DNA of 64,000 nt, from the NCBI RefSeq assembly GCF_030409055.1, contig NZ_CP116619.1, positions 1,583,628-1,647,627 of the forward strand, read 5' to 3'. The notes beneath the pieces were generated by a model. It did no database searches, was not told where the DNA came from, and saw nothing but the letters and a program-made list of their open reading frames with translations. A program made the position numbers and the translations under genes. Source of the stretch: Trichocoleus desertorum NBK24 (GTDB taxonomy: Bacteria; Cyanobacteriota; Cyanobacteriia; FACHB-46). Of this stretch, positions 45,032 through 52,998 are shown in pieces; position 1 is the first letter of the stretch; the number at the start of each line of letters is the position of its first letter.

Positions 45032-46075
45032 CTACTTCATAGAAGCAGACATTTGGTCTTGCAGTTGGCTCTTAGCAGACTTGAATTGAGTTGCCAATTG
45101 CTCAGACTGATCGCTGCTAAGGTTATTGCGAATGGCTGCAAACATGGTGCTCTCTTCTTGACGGATGTGGTCGCCCACAGCTTCCATCAGTTGACGCACT
45201 TTATCTTTGAACTCAGAAGAAGCAGGGCTGAGCGCCTTGATTTGATCAAGCATGCGCTTCATCTCAGCTTGCTCGTCATACAATTCCTGAGTGTCATTTT
45301 GACCGTAGAAGGGACGAACCGCAGGATAAACCACGCGCTCTTCTGCTTCAGCATGAACGCTCAAGTCTTTGTAGAGTTGACCGAAGTACTCTTGGATCTT
45401 CTGAGGATCGTTAGAACCCAAGATTTCGGTAAACAGAGTATTGGTCTTGTTATGATCCAGGCGGATAATGTCCTGGATGTTCATGTCATCCTTGCTGGAG
45501 TTTTGGGTGACGACGCTGCCAGCTACACCAGAGAGGGCTGCAACTGCGTCTTGTACCCGTGCCCACAGACCTTGGTCGGCTTCTTGTCCGGTGAGTTCGC
45601 GTACACCCAGCACTTCTAGCACGCCTTTAAGTTGCTCTTGGTGAGCCCGGTTTTCGAAGTTGATGGTGTTGAGGGGAGTAATTGCCATTTCCACGTCAGC
45701 ACCCACTTTCTGGGCTGCTTTGTGGACAATCAGGCCGCTCATGACTTGCTGGTGCTTGAGAAGTTCGTGCTGGAACACTTTCTCAAAAATGCTCAGCTCA
45801 GAACCACCCATTAACTGCTGGAGCTTGTCCACAAACTCACGGATGGTTTGCTTAGGCTCAGCTTTGATCCCGTATTGCACAATCACGGTTTCCAGAACGC
45901 CCATGTTCTTCTGGTCATCCTTGAGCATTTCTTGGAAACGATGGCGAATATCTTGATCATTGATTTCGCTGATGAATCTTTGCTCATTAGCGATGAGCAG
46001 CTCTTGAACAGCTTTAATATCAGCTAGCTTGGTACCAATCATCATCCGCTTTGTATCATCAAGCGTTGTTACCAT
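45032..46075 (-). CDS. Two-domain protein with helical N terminus and degenerate hemerythrin domain
   Basis: 347 residues from ATG 46075, chosen for GAGGAG about 10 nt upstream; longer in-frame starts (46102, 46150, 46219) lack this. Residues 1-195 are all-helical and ferritin-like in character (DDQKNMGVLETVIVQYG, FQHELLKHQQVMSGLIVHKA). Residues about 200-345 form an HHE hemerythrin domain with His in RLDHNKTNTLF, His/Glu in VHAEAEERVVYP and His/Glu in DHIRQEESTMF. The third-helix His, present in the neighbouring gene as SEHGEAAALL, is Gln here (YDEQAEMKRML). The metal site may therefore be altered. The N-terminal domain is not recognised. Terminator at 44941-44977. Confidence 0.85.
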   Translation of the reverse strand: MVTTLDDTKRMMIGTKLADIKAVQELLIANEQRFISEINDQDIRHRFQEMLKDDQKNMGVLETVIVQYGIKAEPKQTIREFVDKLQQLMGGSELSIFEKVFQHELLKHQQVMSGLIVHKAAQKVGADVEMAITPLNTINFENRAHQEQLKGVLEVLGVRELTGQEADQGLWARVQDAVAALSGVAGSVVTQNSSKDDMNIQDIIRLDHNKTNTLFTEILGSNDPQKIQEYFGQLYKDLSVHAEAEERVVYPAVRPFYGQNDTQELYDEQAEMKRMLDQIKALSPASSEFKDKVRQLMEAVGDHIRQEESTMFAAIRNNLSSDQSEQLATQFKSAKSQLQDQMSASMK

Positions 46076-46315
46076 TTTTAGGTTCTCCTCTTCAATAATC
46101 ATAGGATCAGGACTATCCTTGAGATTACTCAGGCGCTTCAATGGCTTCATCCTTCTCTCGACTGAGAAGAATAGTGATTCAATAGGTAGAAGACTAGTTT
46201 TTGGGCCGCACAAAGGCAATTAGATTCTGATAGATTGATAAGAAATAATTAAAGTAATTTGTATAGCTTATTAGTAGTTTTAAGCCTGTATTTTTAAGTT
46301 ACCCTAGCACCCTAG

Positions 46316-46357
46316 AGAATCGTGGTAGCAGCCCTACAGAATCGTGGAGAATCGTGA
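46316..46357. repeat. Three copies of AGAATCGTG
   Basis: AGAATCGTG starts at 46316, 46338 and 46348 on the plus strand. The third copy abuts the second (10-bp period) and the first is 22 bp before the second, about two helical turns. Possible regulator-binding iterons. Confidence 0.5.
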
Positions 46358-46581
46358 AATCATAGGCTAGGTACAAATGATTAATCTGGTTTATCCGTCA
46401 TCTGCCCAAAGGGGTGATATAGACAGAGTAAATCTATATTCTTTTGCTGATACTTCTTTTTAGAGCGATATTCATAAACTATAAAAAGTTATTTTTTGCT
46501 GAACTTAATCCACTTTTTTAGCAACTTCTTAGATTCTGAATTAAACGCCGATTAGATGCTGCATCTTCCCTCAAACTTATT

Positions 46582-46605
46582 AGTTATATAGCTAGCTATA
46601 TAACT
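46582..46605. promoter_or_regulatory. Perfect 24-bp palindrome upstream of crtO
   Basis: The half-site AGTTATATAGCT (46582-46593) is followed directly by its exact reverse complement (46594-46605). There is no spacer and no T-run, so an operator or cruciform is more likely than a terminator. It lies 141 bp before the crtO start. Confidence 0.55.
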
Positions 46606-46746
46606 CGGCTTAAGGAAAGCTTTCGGTTGTTTTTCGCTCGTTTCAAGCAGTGACTCGCGCGATCGCCAAACCAAAGCTACTTCCCATCCCCTCATCTACT
46701 CATCCACTTTAATTGATTTAGGATTACGCCCTCGGAGCCCGATTTC

Positions 46747-48441
46747 ATGGAAATATACGACGTTGTCATTATTGGTGCAGGCCACAACGGTTTGGTCTGT
46801 GCCGCTTACTTACTCAAAGCTGGCTATAGCGTTCTCCTGCTAGAAAAGCGTTCGGTGCCTGGGGGGGCCGCAACCACAGAGGAAGCACTCCCCCAAGAAG
46901 CCCCTGGTTTTCAGTTCAATCTCTGTGCGATCGACCATGAATTTATCCACTTAGGCCCGGTCGTAGAGGAACTGGAACTAGAAAAATATGGCTTGGAATA
47001 CCTTTATTGTGACCCCGTTGTCTTCTGTCCTCACCCTGACGGCAAGTACTTTTTAGGCCACCGCTCGGTCGAAAAGACTTGTGCAGAAATTGCTCGCTAC
47101 AGCGAACGGGATGCCCAGAAGTATGCAGAATACACAGACTTCTGGCAGCGGGTGATTGGCTCGATGGTGCCAATTTTCAATGCGCCACCCAAATCCATCA
47201 TTGATATCGTGGGCAACTACGACATCAAAAAGATGAAAGACCTCTTTTCTGTCATTGGCTCTACCAACAAAACGCTGGACTTTATCCGCACGATGCTCAC
47301 CAGCGCGGAAGACATTCTCAACGAGTGGTTCGATTCTGAGTTTTTGAAGGCTCCTCTGGCTCGATTAGCTGCCGAGTTGGGTACTCCTGTTTCGCAGAAG
47401 ACTAATGCAGTGGGCGCAATCATGATGGCAATGCGCCACAACCCCGGTATGGCTCGGCCCAAAGGCGGCACTGGGGCATTAGTCAAAGCTTTGTTGAATT
47501 TAGTGACTAGCTTGGGCGGTAAAGTCCTGACCGATCAGCATGTAGAAAAAGTCTTGATCGATGACGGGAAAGCGGTGGGCGTTCGGGTGGCGGGTGGCAC
47601 CGAATATAGAGCCACCAAAGGCGTGATTTCCAACATTGACGCTAAGCGGCTGTTCCTGCAATGTATGGATCACTCCGATGTGGATAGTGCTGATCCAGAA
47701 TTACGGGAGCGTCTGGAGCGGCGGATTGTCAACAACAACGAAACGATTCTCAAGATTGACCTCGCGCTCTCGGAACCGCTACGATTCGAGCGCTATAACC
47801 ATCAAGATGAATACTCGATCGGCTCAATTTTGATTGCTGATTCTGTTAGGCATGTAGAAATGGCTCACAGTGAAGCGAGCGTGGGCAATATCCCCGATTC
47901 TGACCCATCCATGTATGTGGTCATGCCCTCGATGCTTGACCCCTCACTAGCTCCTGAAGGCAAGCACACAGTCTGGATCGAGTTCTTTGCCCCTTACCAA
48001 ATTCATGGTGCAGAAGGCACTGGGCTACGCGGTACCGGGTGGACGGATGAGCTAAAAAATAAAGTGGCCGATCGCTGTGTGGAAAAACTGGCAGACTACT
48101 CTCCTAATCTAAAACACTCTGTCATTGCCCGCCGGGTAGAAAGCCCTGCTGAACTGGGAGAGCGCTTAGGCTCTTACAAGGGCAATTACTACCACATCGA
48201 CATGACCCTCGATCAAATGGTGTTCTTCCGCCCGCTTCCAGAACTCGCCAACTACAAAACACCGATTGATGGGCTGTTCCTAACTGGAGCAGGGACGCAT
48301 CCGGGTGGATCTATTTCTGGGATGCCTGGGCGTAACTGTGCCCGTGTCTTTATCCATGCTCAACAGCCGTTTGCCTCAGCCATGTCGGATGCAGGTAATT
48401 CTCTTAAATCGGTTGCGAAATCAGTATTTCGGATGTCTTAA
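46747..48441 (+). CDS. crtO: Beta-carotene ketolase CrtO
   Basis: 564 residues, desaturase-like FAD enzyme of CrtO length. N-terminal dinucleotide motif VVIIGAGHNGLVCAAYLLKA with LLLEKR and PGGAATTEEA; C-terminal FAD block LFLTGAGTHPGGSISGMPGR. Overall it matches Synechocystis CrtO, the monoketolase that converts beta-carotene to echinenone, unrelated to the diiron CrtW. Echinenone-type ketocarotenoids are photoprotective and bind the orange carotenoid protein. Membrane-associated. The start has GGAG 9 nt upstream. It is unlinked to crtD, which lies 25 kb away, and may be controlled through the palindrome in the preceding intergenic region. Confidence 0.9.
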   Translation: MEIYDVVIIGAGHNGLVCAAYLLKAGYSVLLLEKRSVPGGAATTEEALPQEAPGFQFNLCAIDHEFIHLGPVVEELELEKYGLEYLYCDPVVFCPHPDGKYFLGHRSVEKTCAEIARYSERDAQKYAEYTDFWQRVIGSMVPIFNAPPKSIIDIVGNYDIKKMKDLFSVIGSTNKTLDFIRTMLTSAEDILNEWFDSEFLKAPLARLAAELGTPVSQKTNAVGAIMMAMRHNPGMARPKGGTGALVKALLNLVTSLGGKVLTDQHVEKVLIDDGKAVGVRVAGGTEYRATKGVISNIDAKRLFLQCMDHSDVDSADPELRERLERRIVNNNETILKIDLALSEPLRFERYNHQDEYSIGSILIADSVRHVEMAHSEASVGNIPDSDPSMYVVMPSMLDPSLAPEGKHTVWIEFFAPYQIHGAEGTGLRGTGWTDELKNKVADRCVEKLADYSPNLKHSVIARRVESPAELGERLGSYKGNYYHIDMTLDQMVFFRPLPELANYKTPIDGLFLTGAGTHPGGSISGMPGRNCARVFIHAQQPFASAMSDAGNSLKSVAKSVFRMS

Positions 48442-48606
48442 TGCTTAACCTCCAACCCCTTCCTTATTCTTCCTTATCGGGACTGAGATTCAGTCTTTAA
48501 GAGGAGAAAAAGGTCGTTCTCTCTACTGAGGTAGAAACTCGTCGTAGCTGGTGAACTATAAGGGATGGGGTTGCGTACCTCTACTGAGTTGATTTGTGTT
48601 GGGTTG

Positions 48607-49722
48607 ATGACGGAGCAAATTTTAATCTTAGGTGGCAGTGGGCGCATCGGCAGCAGTGTGGCAGCAGACATTGTGGCCCACACCCAGGCGCAGGTGACGA
48701 TTACAGGCCGTGACGCGATCGCTGGGCAAGCGGTAAGCGATCGCTTAAGTTCTCAGGTGCGGTTCTTGGCGCTCGACTTAGCGGAGTCGGATAAACTCCG
48801 AGAAGCGATTAGCCAATCCCAGTTGGTGATTCACTGTGCGGGGCCTTTTCCCTACCGGGATGCCAGTGTGCTCAAAACCTGTATCGACTTGGGTGTGGAT
48901 TACTTGGATGTGAGTGATCACCGCTCTTTTACCTGTCAAGCCGTGGAGTACAAAGCGGAAGCCGCAGCCGCAGGCGTAACCGCGATCGTCAATACAGGAA
49001 TTTTTCCGGGCATCTCGAATAGCATGGTGCGTCGGGATGTGGAGCAACTAGACCAACCGGAGCGGATTCACTTGAGCTATGTGGTCGGTGGCTCTGGTGG
49101 GGCTGGCATTACGGTGATGCGAACCACATTTCTAGGGTTGCGTCGCCCTTTTGATGTCTGGAAGGACAACCAATGGCAGCAGATCAAGCCTTATAGCGAT
49201 CGCGAAGCCATTCAGTTTCCTGCGCCTTATGGTCGCACTGGAGTCTACTGGTTTGATATGCCCGAAGCTTTTACACTGCCTGATACCTTTCCTGAAATCA
49301 AAACCGTAGTGACGAAGTTTGGCACCGTCCCAGATTTTTATAACTATCTCACTTGGAGCGTGGCCCACTGGTGGCCTTCTAGTTGGCTTCGCAATGCTGG
49401 GGTAATTGAGTTTTTATCCCAAGTTAGCCATCGCATGACCGACGTGACTGATCGCTTTAGTGGCATTGGCGTCGCGATTCGCTCGGAGGTGAGTGGGCAG
49501 AAAGCAGGTGAAGCGGTGCGTTGTTGCTCTACCTTGGTGCATGAAAATACAGCGATCGCAGCGGGCTACGGCACAGGTACTCTCGCAGAGTTGATGTTAG
49601 CTGGCAAACTCAAAAAACCAGGCGTTTGGCCTGTAGAACAAGCTCTGCCAACTGACTTATTTGAGCAAGTGATGGCAAGCCGAGGGCTAAAAATTGAGCA
49701 AACTTGGGAGCCGATAAAGTAG
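48607..49722 (+). CDS. Saccharopine dehydrogenase-like NAD(P)-binding oxidoreductase
   Basis: 371 residues from ATG 48607, chosen because homologues begin close to the dinucleotide motif (EQILILGGSGRIGSSVAADI); an ATG at 48565 would add 14 residues. Rossmann domain with LALDLAES and LVIHCAGPFPYRD, then YLDVSDHRSF, the saccharopine-dehydrogenase N-terminal pattern. The C-terminal catalytic-like domain has PEIKTVVTKFGTVPDFY. The substrate is unknown and lysine metabolism should not be assumed. It follows crtO by 165 bp on the same strand; a link to carotenoids is not established. Confidence 0.82.
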   Translation: MTEQILILGGSGRIGSSVAADIVAHTQAQVTITGRDAIAGQAVSDRLSSQVRFLALDLAESDKLREAISQSQLVIHCAGPFPYRDASVLKTCIDLGVDYLDVSDHRSFTCQAVEYKAEAAAAGVTAIVNTGIFPGISNSMVRRDVEQLDQPERIHLSYVVGGSGGAGITVMRTTFLGLRRPFDVWKDNQWQQIKPYSDREAIQFPAPYGRTGVYWFDMPEAFTLPDTFPEIKTVVTKFGTVPDFYNYLTWSVAHWWPSSWLRNAGVIEFLSQVSHRMTDVTDRFSGIGVAIRSEVSGQKAGEAVRCCSTLVHENTAIAAGYGTGTLAELMLAGKLKKPGVWPVEQALPTDLFEQVMASRGLKIEQTWEPIK

Positions 49723-49842
49723 CTCTAGAGGAGGGTGAAAAAGATGGCTGGAGCCAGAATGTTCCCTCTGACAGAAGGCAGCGCGATCGCAGGCTTATAG
49801 GATTCTTTTCAGTTTGAATTAATAGATAGTGAGGGAATTTTA

Positions 49843-50211
49843 ATGCAGCGAATTTTCTTAAAGTTAGGCAAAGCCCTACTGCAAAAAGCACTAGTTCTAG
49901 GATTGATTACATTAATTAGTTTGTCTGGTTTATTTACAGTTTCCCAGCAACCTAGCTACGCTTCTGCTGCCACCAGCAACTCTTTGACCCCGGAAGAAAA
50001 GATAGATCGGGCCTATAGTATTCGGGCTGGCACAGGCATCCGGGAAGAGGAATATCAGCGCCGCCTCCAAGAAGGTGAAAACCCCACCGCCATGAAAGAT
50101 CCTTACACCAGAGAGATCAAGCCCGATAAAGAAGCCGTTTCGCAAACGAGTGGCTTCGAGAAGAAAATCGACCGCACTCGCAATTTAGTTGACAAGGTCA
50201 CAGGTAAATAG
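49843..50211 (+). CDS. Small secreted or membrane-anchored protein
   Basis: 122 residues. Long basic-hydrophobic signal (LGKALLQKALVLGLITLISL, cleavage near SYASA, about residue 41). The mature part is short, charged and helical (LTPEEKIDRAYSIRAGTGIREEEYQRRLQ with GFEKKIDRTRNLVDKVTGK). It resembles small cyanobacterial proteins labelled low-temperature-induced, a weak resemblance only. Good ATG at 49843. A terminator-like hairpin follows at 50283. Confidence 0.65.
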   Translation: MQRIFLKLGKALLQKALVLGLITLISLSGLFTVSQQPSYASAATSNSLTPEEKIDRAYSIRAGTGIREEEYQRRLQEGENPTAMKDPYTREIKPDKEAVSQTSGFEKKIDRTRNLVDKVTGK

Positions 50212-50282
50212 TCACCGCGATCGCCACAATCTCTTGGTTTGCTCTTTGTTTACGTTTGCAATATAGCGTTTTGAATTTGGAG

Positions 50283-50316
50283 GAGGTGCCTGCACAAGGT
50301 GCCTCTTCTGCATTTT
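50283..50316 (+). terminator. Possible terminator
   Basis: GAGGTGCC (50283-50290) pairs with GGTGCCTC (50298-50305), including two G-T wobbles, with a 7-nt loop; the tail TTCTGCATTTT is only moderately T-rich. It lies 72 bp after the small secreted protein gene. Confidence 0.4.
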
Positions 50317-50389
50317 GGTCGCTTTTGTTAGTTTCGGAACAGCCAGTGATAGCTTAGAGACACATATCAGAAGTTACGGGGGGGCTGGC

Positions 50390-50686
50390 ATGGATATCTC
50401 TCGCTTGTTCGTGCAACTGGTCATTGCGATGGTCTGTGCGGGTGCGGGCAACATGCTCATTCCTCGCCAAATTCCTGGCAAGATTTTCGGTTTGCTGATC
50501 ATTGGGTTGGCAGGGGTGTGGCTTGGTGAATGGACTACCAACCTGTTGAAGCGGCAATACAACCTCAGCTTCGGTTTTTTAGAGTGGCGGATTGAAGGCG
50601 TACCCATTATCCCCGCCATTATTGGCTCCGCGATCGTGCTCTATATCGCAACCACCTTACTCAGATGGGGCCGCTACAACAATTAA
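50390..50686 (+). CDS. Small membrane protein, GlsB/YeaQ/YmgE-like
   Basis: 98 residues from ATG 50390 (GGGGGG about 4 nt upstream; a GTG at 50315 would precede the first helix by 25 hydrophilic residues). Three hydrophobic helices: LFVQLVIAMVCAGAGNML, IFGLLIIGLAGVWLGEW and IIPAIIGSAIVLYIATTLL. The glycine-rich first two helices and the GKIFG loop resemble transglycosylase-associated/GlsB stress membrane proteins. The stop overlaps the plsY stop within a shared TTAA. Confidence 0.65.
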   Translation: MDISRLFVQLVIAMVCAGAGNMLIPRQIPGKIFGLLIIGLAGVWLGEWTTNLLKRQYNLSFGFLEWRIEGVPIIPAIIGSAIVLYIATTLLRWGRYNN

Positions 50687-51381
50687 GGGCTGCTTTCTAA
50701 ACTTTGTTCAGGCTCTTGAGACAGCTTTTGCCCAATTCTAGGTTCAGTTCCTGCCAACAGGCGCTGGATATTGGTGCGGTGCCGCAACACGACATATAAG
50801 CCACCCGCGATCGCAAACAACTGGTAAGGCAACGGTTGGCCGAGCAGCAACATGAATACAAACACCGCGATCGCCGCCGTAATGGAGCTGAGCGAGACAA
50901 TCCGCGACACCGCCATCACTACCCCAAATACAGCAAAAGTAGACAGACCCACTTGCCAAGAGAGCGCCAGTAATACCCCCAAACCTGTTGCTACCGATTT
51001 GCCCCCTGTGAAGTTGAGCCAAACCGATTTGCTATGGCCTAGGATAGCGGCTAATCCTGCTAGCGTTACCATCCAATCCAATGCTGCGCCACCTGCGAGT
51101 GTTCCTGCCTCCGTTGCTAAGTCTTGAGTGATTGCCAAAGAGTAGCACCAACGCACCAGCACGATTGCTGAGACTCCTTTCAAGATGTCAATCAGCAAAA
51201 CTGCGATCGCTGGCCCTTTGCCCAACGTGCGTAAGACATTGGTGGCCCCTGTAGAACCAGAACCATGCTCTCTAATATCAATGCCTTTGAGTAACTGACC
51301 CGCCAAATACCCCGGTGGAATTGACCCCAAAAAATAAGCCACCACTAACAGAACTGCGTTTCCCGCTAGCCACAGCGCCAT
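50683..51381 (-). CDS. plsY: Glycerol-3-phosphate acyltransferase PlsY
   Basis: 232 residues with five to six membrane helices. The three catalytic motifs are present: SIPPGYLAGQL with HGSGSTGATNVLRTLG, then GHSKSVWLNFTGGKSVATGLG, and RHRTNIQRLLAGTE near the C terminus. PlsY transfers the acyl group of acyl phosphate to glycerol-3-phosphate, the first step of phospholipid synthesis, in the plasma membrane. It is 36 bp downstream of the DUF3086 gene on the same strand, so it may belong to the DUF3119/DUF3086 unit. A hydrophilic C-terminal tail of about 25 residues extends the usual length. Confidence 0.95.
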   Translation of the reverse strand: MALWLAGNAVLLVVAYFLGSIPPGYLAGQLLKGIDIREHGSGSTGATNVLRTLGKGPAIAVLLIDILKGVSAIVLVRWCYSLAITQDLATEAGTLAGGAALDWMVTLAGLAAILGHSKSVWLNFTGGKSVATGLGVLLALSWQVGLSTFAVFGVVMAVSRIVSLSSITAAIAVFVFMLLLGQPLPYQLFAIAGGLYVVLRHRTNIQRLLAGTEPRIGQKLSQEPEQSLESSP

Positions 51382-51417
51382 GCCCGTTTCCCCTCATCTA
51401 TTTGCATAATTCAGTCT

Positions 51418-52494
51418 CTAGAAAAATCTTGGCATCTGAGGGTCTGGTGCAAAAGCCAACCACAGCGAAAACTGCAATAAAGACAGGCTAATTTGGTCTT
51501 CTGTATCATCCACAATGATCAGCGGCAGTTGATTCTCTTGCACCAAGCGATCGGCCTTTTGAATCAGCGGCTCTGGCGCTTCAAATAGCACAATTCCTTG
51601 CTCTGGGCCAAAGTCGGCGCGAGAGATGCCTAAGCAGTCTTGCAAACCACGTCGCCACTCGCCCAATCGTTCCGGGGTATTCGCCAAGATGAGAGTGCGT
51701 AAGCGATTGCCATACAGCCGCCGCAAAATGGAAACGATCGCAGCAGAAACCAAAATATTTTGCAATCGGCTCCCCATTGTCCGTAGTGCCCCCCGTCCCC
51801 CTTGGGTAAAGAACCAGTTGGACACGCGCTCGGCATGGACAGGCTCAAAAGTGCGCCGCAACTGCCAGGGAGCGCCGTAGTAGTCGGGTGAGTTGCGATA
51901 GCGATCGAGCAAGCTACGAATTTGCTTGGTTTGGTCTTGAAAAGATTGCTCGGCAAATTGTGGATTTGGGGCAGCTTGGCGCTCTGCGGGTCTAGCTTCC
52001 GTCACTGCTACAGGGGTTTCCGCTTCCTCGGCTTCAGGCACTAGTTCCAGTTCTTCCGCTGCATTGACTAAATCTTGCAGGCTACCCACTAAGTAGTCCT
52101 TAAAACCTTGGACGCGAATTGCTAAGTCCTGCGAAACGCCCGCAAACGTAGTCCGCATTTCCGTCCGAATCCGCTCTTGGCGGCGCTCTAGCTGCTCTAC
52201 GGCAATTTGTAGCGTTTGCTTGCGCTGCTCCAGTTCCCGCAACCCTTCTTGTACCAACCGCCCCATCGTGGCTTGGGTTTCTGCTAGTTGGTCTTGTTGC
52301 TGCTTCAAGGTCACTTGCAGAGCTTGGATTTCCTGCTGCAACGCTTGCTCCTGACGCTCCAACTCGGCCACCCGTTGAGCGGGGTCTGCAATGCCATTCG
52401 GCGCTGGGTCTGTAACGTTGTCTCCAAGGTTGGGCAATGGGGATAGCTTGACTTCAAAGGTGGACTTCGGCGTTGGCAGTTCGTCTGAATTCAT
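51418..52494 (-). CDS. DUF3086 protein with coiled coil
   Basis: 358 residues. N-terminal 35 residues disordered; a long coiled coil (about 38-130; EQALQQEIQALQVTLKQQQD) follows, then GVSQDLAIRVQGFKDYLVGS, an acidic linker, and a C-terminal globular domain (about 190-358; WQLRRTFEPVHAERVSNWFF, RLQNILVSAAIVSILRRLYG, LPLIIVDDTEDQISLSLLQF). This is the cyanobacterial DUF3086 family, function unknown. The final domain has a Rossmann-like strand-helix pattern. It lies between DUF3119 (55 bp upstream) and plsY. Confidence 0.88.
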   Translation of the reverse strand: MNSDELPTPKSTFEVKLSPLPNLGDNVTDPAPNGIADPAQRVAELERQEQALQQEIQALQVTLKQQQDQLAETQATMGRLVQEGLRELEQRKQTLQIAVEQLERRQERIRTEMRTTFAGVSQDLAIRVQGFKDYLVGSLQDLVNAAEELELVPEAEEAETPVAVTEARPAERQAAPNPQFAEQSFQDQTKQIRSLLDRYRNSPDYYGAPWQLRRTFEPVHAERVSNWFFTQGGRGALRTMGSRLQNILVSAAIVSILRRLYGNRLRTLILANTPERLGEWRRGLQDCLGISRADFGPEQGIVLFEAPEPLIQKADRLVQENQLPLIIVDDTEDQISLSLLQFSLWLAFAPDPQMPRFF

Positions 52495-52549
52495 AGGAAA
52501 TTACAAGAAACTAATAACTTTATCTAATCTTTGATTTAATTCATATTCC

Positions 52550-52981
52550 TTAGTTGGAATCAACTCTAGAGCAATGTTGTTCTAGACAAGTTTGCAGCAT
52601 TTTGGCATCAAACAAGATAGGCAGAAAATGAATACTCTTGACTTCTTTGAAGTAAAACAAAATGGGAATTTGGGGCCAAAATATCCGCCAGTTTTGCCAA
52701 TCTTGGTAAGGAAAACGGCGAATCAATGTTTCACCCCGATGAATCTCTAAATCAGTCGCGGTAAAACGTAAGCGCAGGGTTGCGGCTTGGAACAGCAAAA
52801 AGAAGCCAAGTAGCGCGATCGCCAAACTAGCCCAAACCTGAACTAGCAAAAGCGGCACTGCACCCAAAACCAGTACCACTGGCAAGACATAACTAGGTGA
52901 CAGTTCTACAACGGGAGTCGATTGGGTGGAAGCAGGAGTGGCAGTCACAGGTGCTAACCCTCTTGTTGAGTGCATTCCCAT
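52550..52981 (-). CDS. DUF3119 membrane protein
   Basis: 143 residues. Two helices (VLPVVLVLGAVPLLLVQVW and ASLAIALLGFFLLFQAA, about 28-65), then a PH-like beta domain (LRLRFTATDLEIHRGETLIR, RRFPYQDWQNWRIFWPQI) ending in a short amphipathic helix. The family is cyanobacterial/plastid and often lies next to the MlaE-like permease, as here (17 bp). A part in membrane lipid transport is therefore suggested by context but not shown. Confidence 0.85.
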   Translation of the reverse strand: MGMHSTRGLAPVTATPASTQSTPVVELSPSYVLPVVLVLGAVPLLLVQVWASLAIALLGFFLLFQAATLRLRFTATDLEIHRGETLIRRFPYQDWQNWRIFWPQIPILFYFKEVKSIHFLPILFDAKMLQTCLEQHCSRVDSN

Positions 52982-52998
52982 TCTAAAGGGTCACGGCT

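Larger units (their letters stand above)
46076..46746. other. Long AT-rich intergenic region upstream of crtO
   Basis: 671 bp between the divergent hemerythrin and crtO genes, without a credible gene; the longest ORF noticed is about 28 codons at 46377. It holds an AGAATCGTG repeat cluster and a perfect 24-bp palindrome, listed separately. GGAG lies 9 nt before the crtO ATG. Confidence 0.5.

Noticed and set aside
45053-45619. 188-codon open frame on the plus strand inside the hemerythrin gene
   Set aside because: It is antisense to a gene with clear hemerythrin motifs, starts without a ribosome site and has no recognisable protein features. It arises from the codon composition of the minus-strand gene.
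46377-46463. 28-codon ORF in the hemerythrin-crtO intergenic region
   Set aside because: No ribosome site and no hydrophobic or conserved-looking segment. Likely chance.
48481-48498. Hairpin GACTGA-GAT-TCAGTC followed by TTT after crtO
   Set aside because: A 6-bp stem with a 3-nt loop and only three T residues is too weak to call a terminator.
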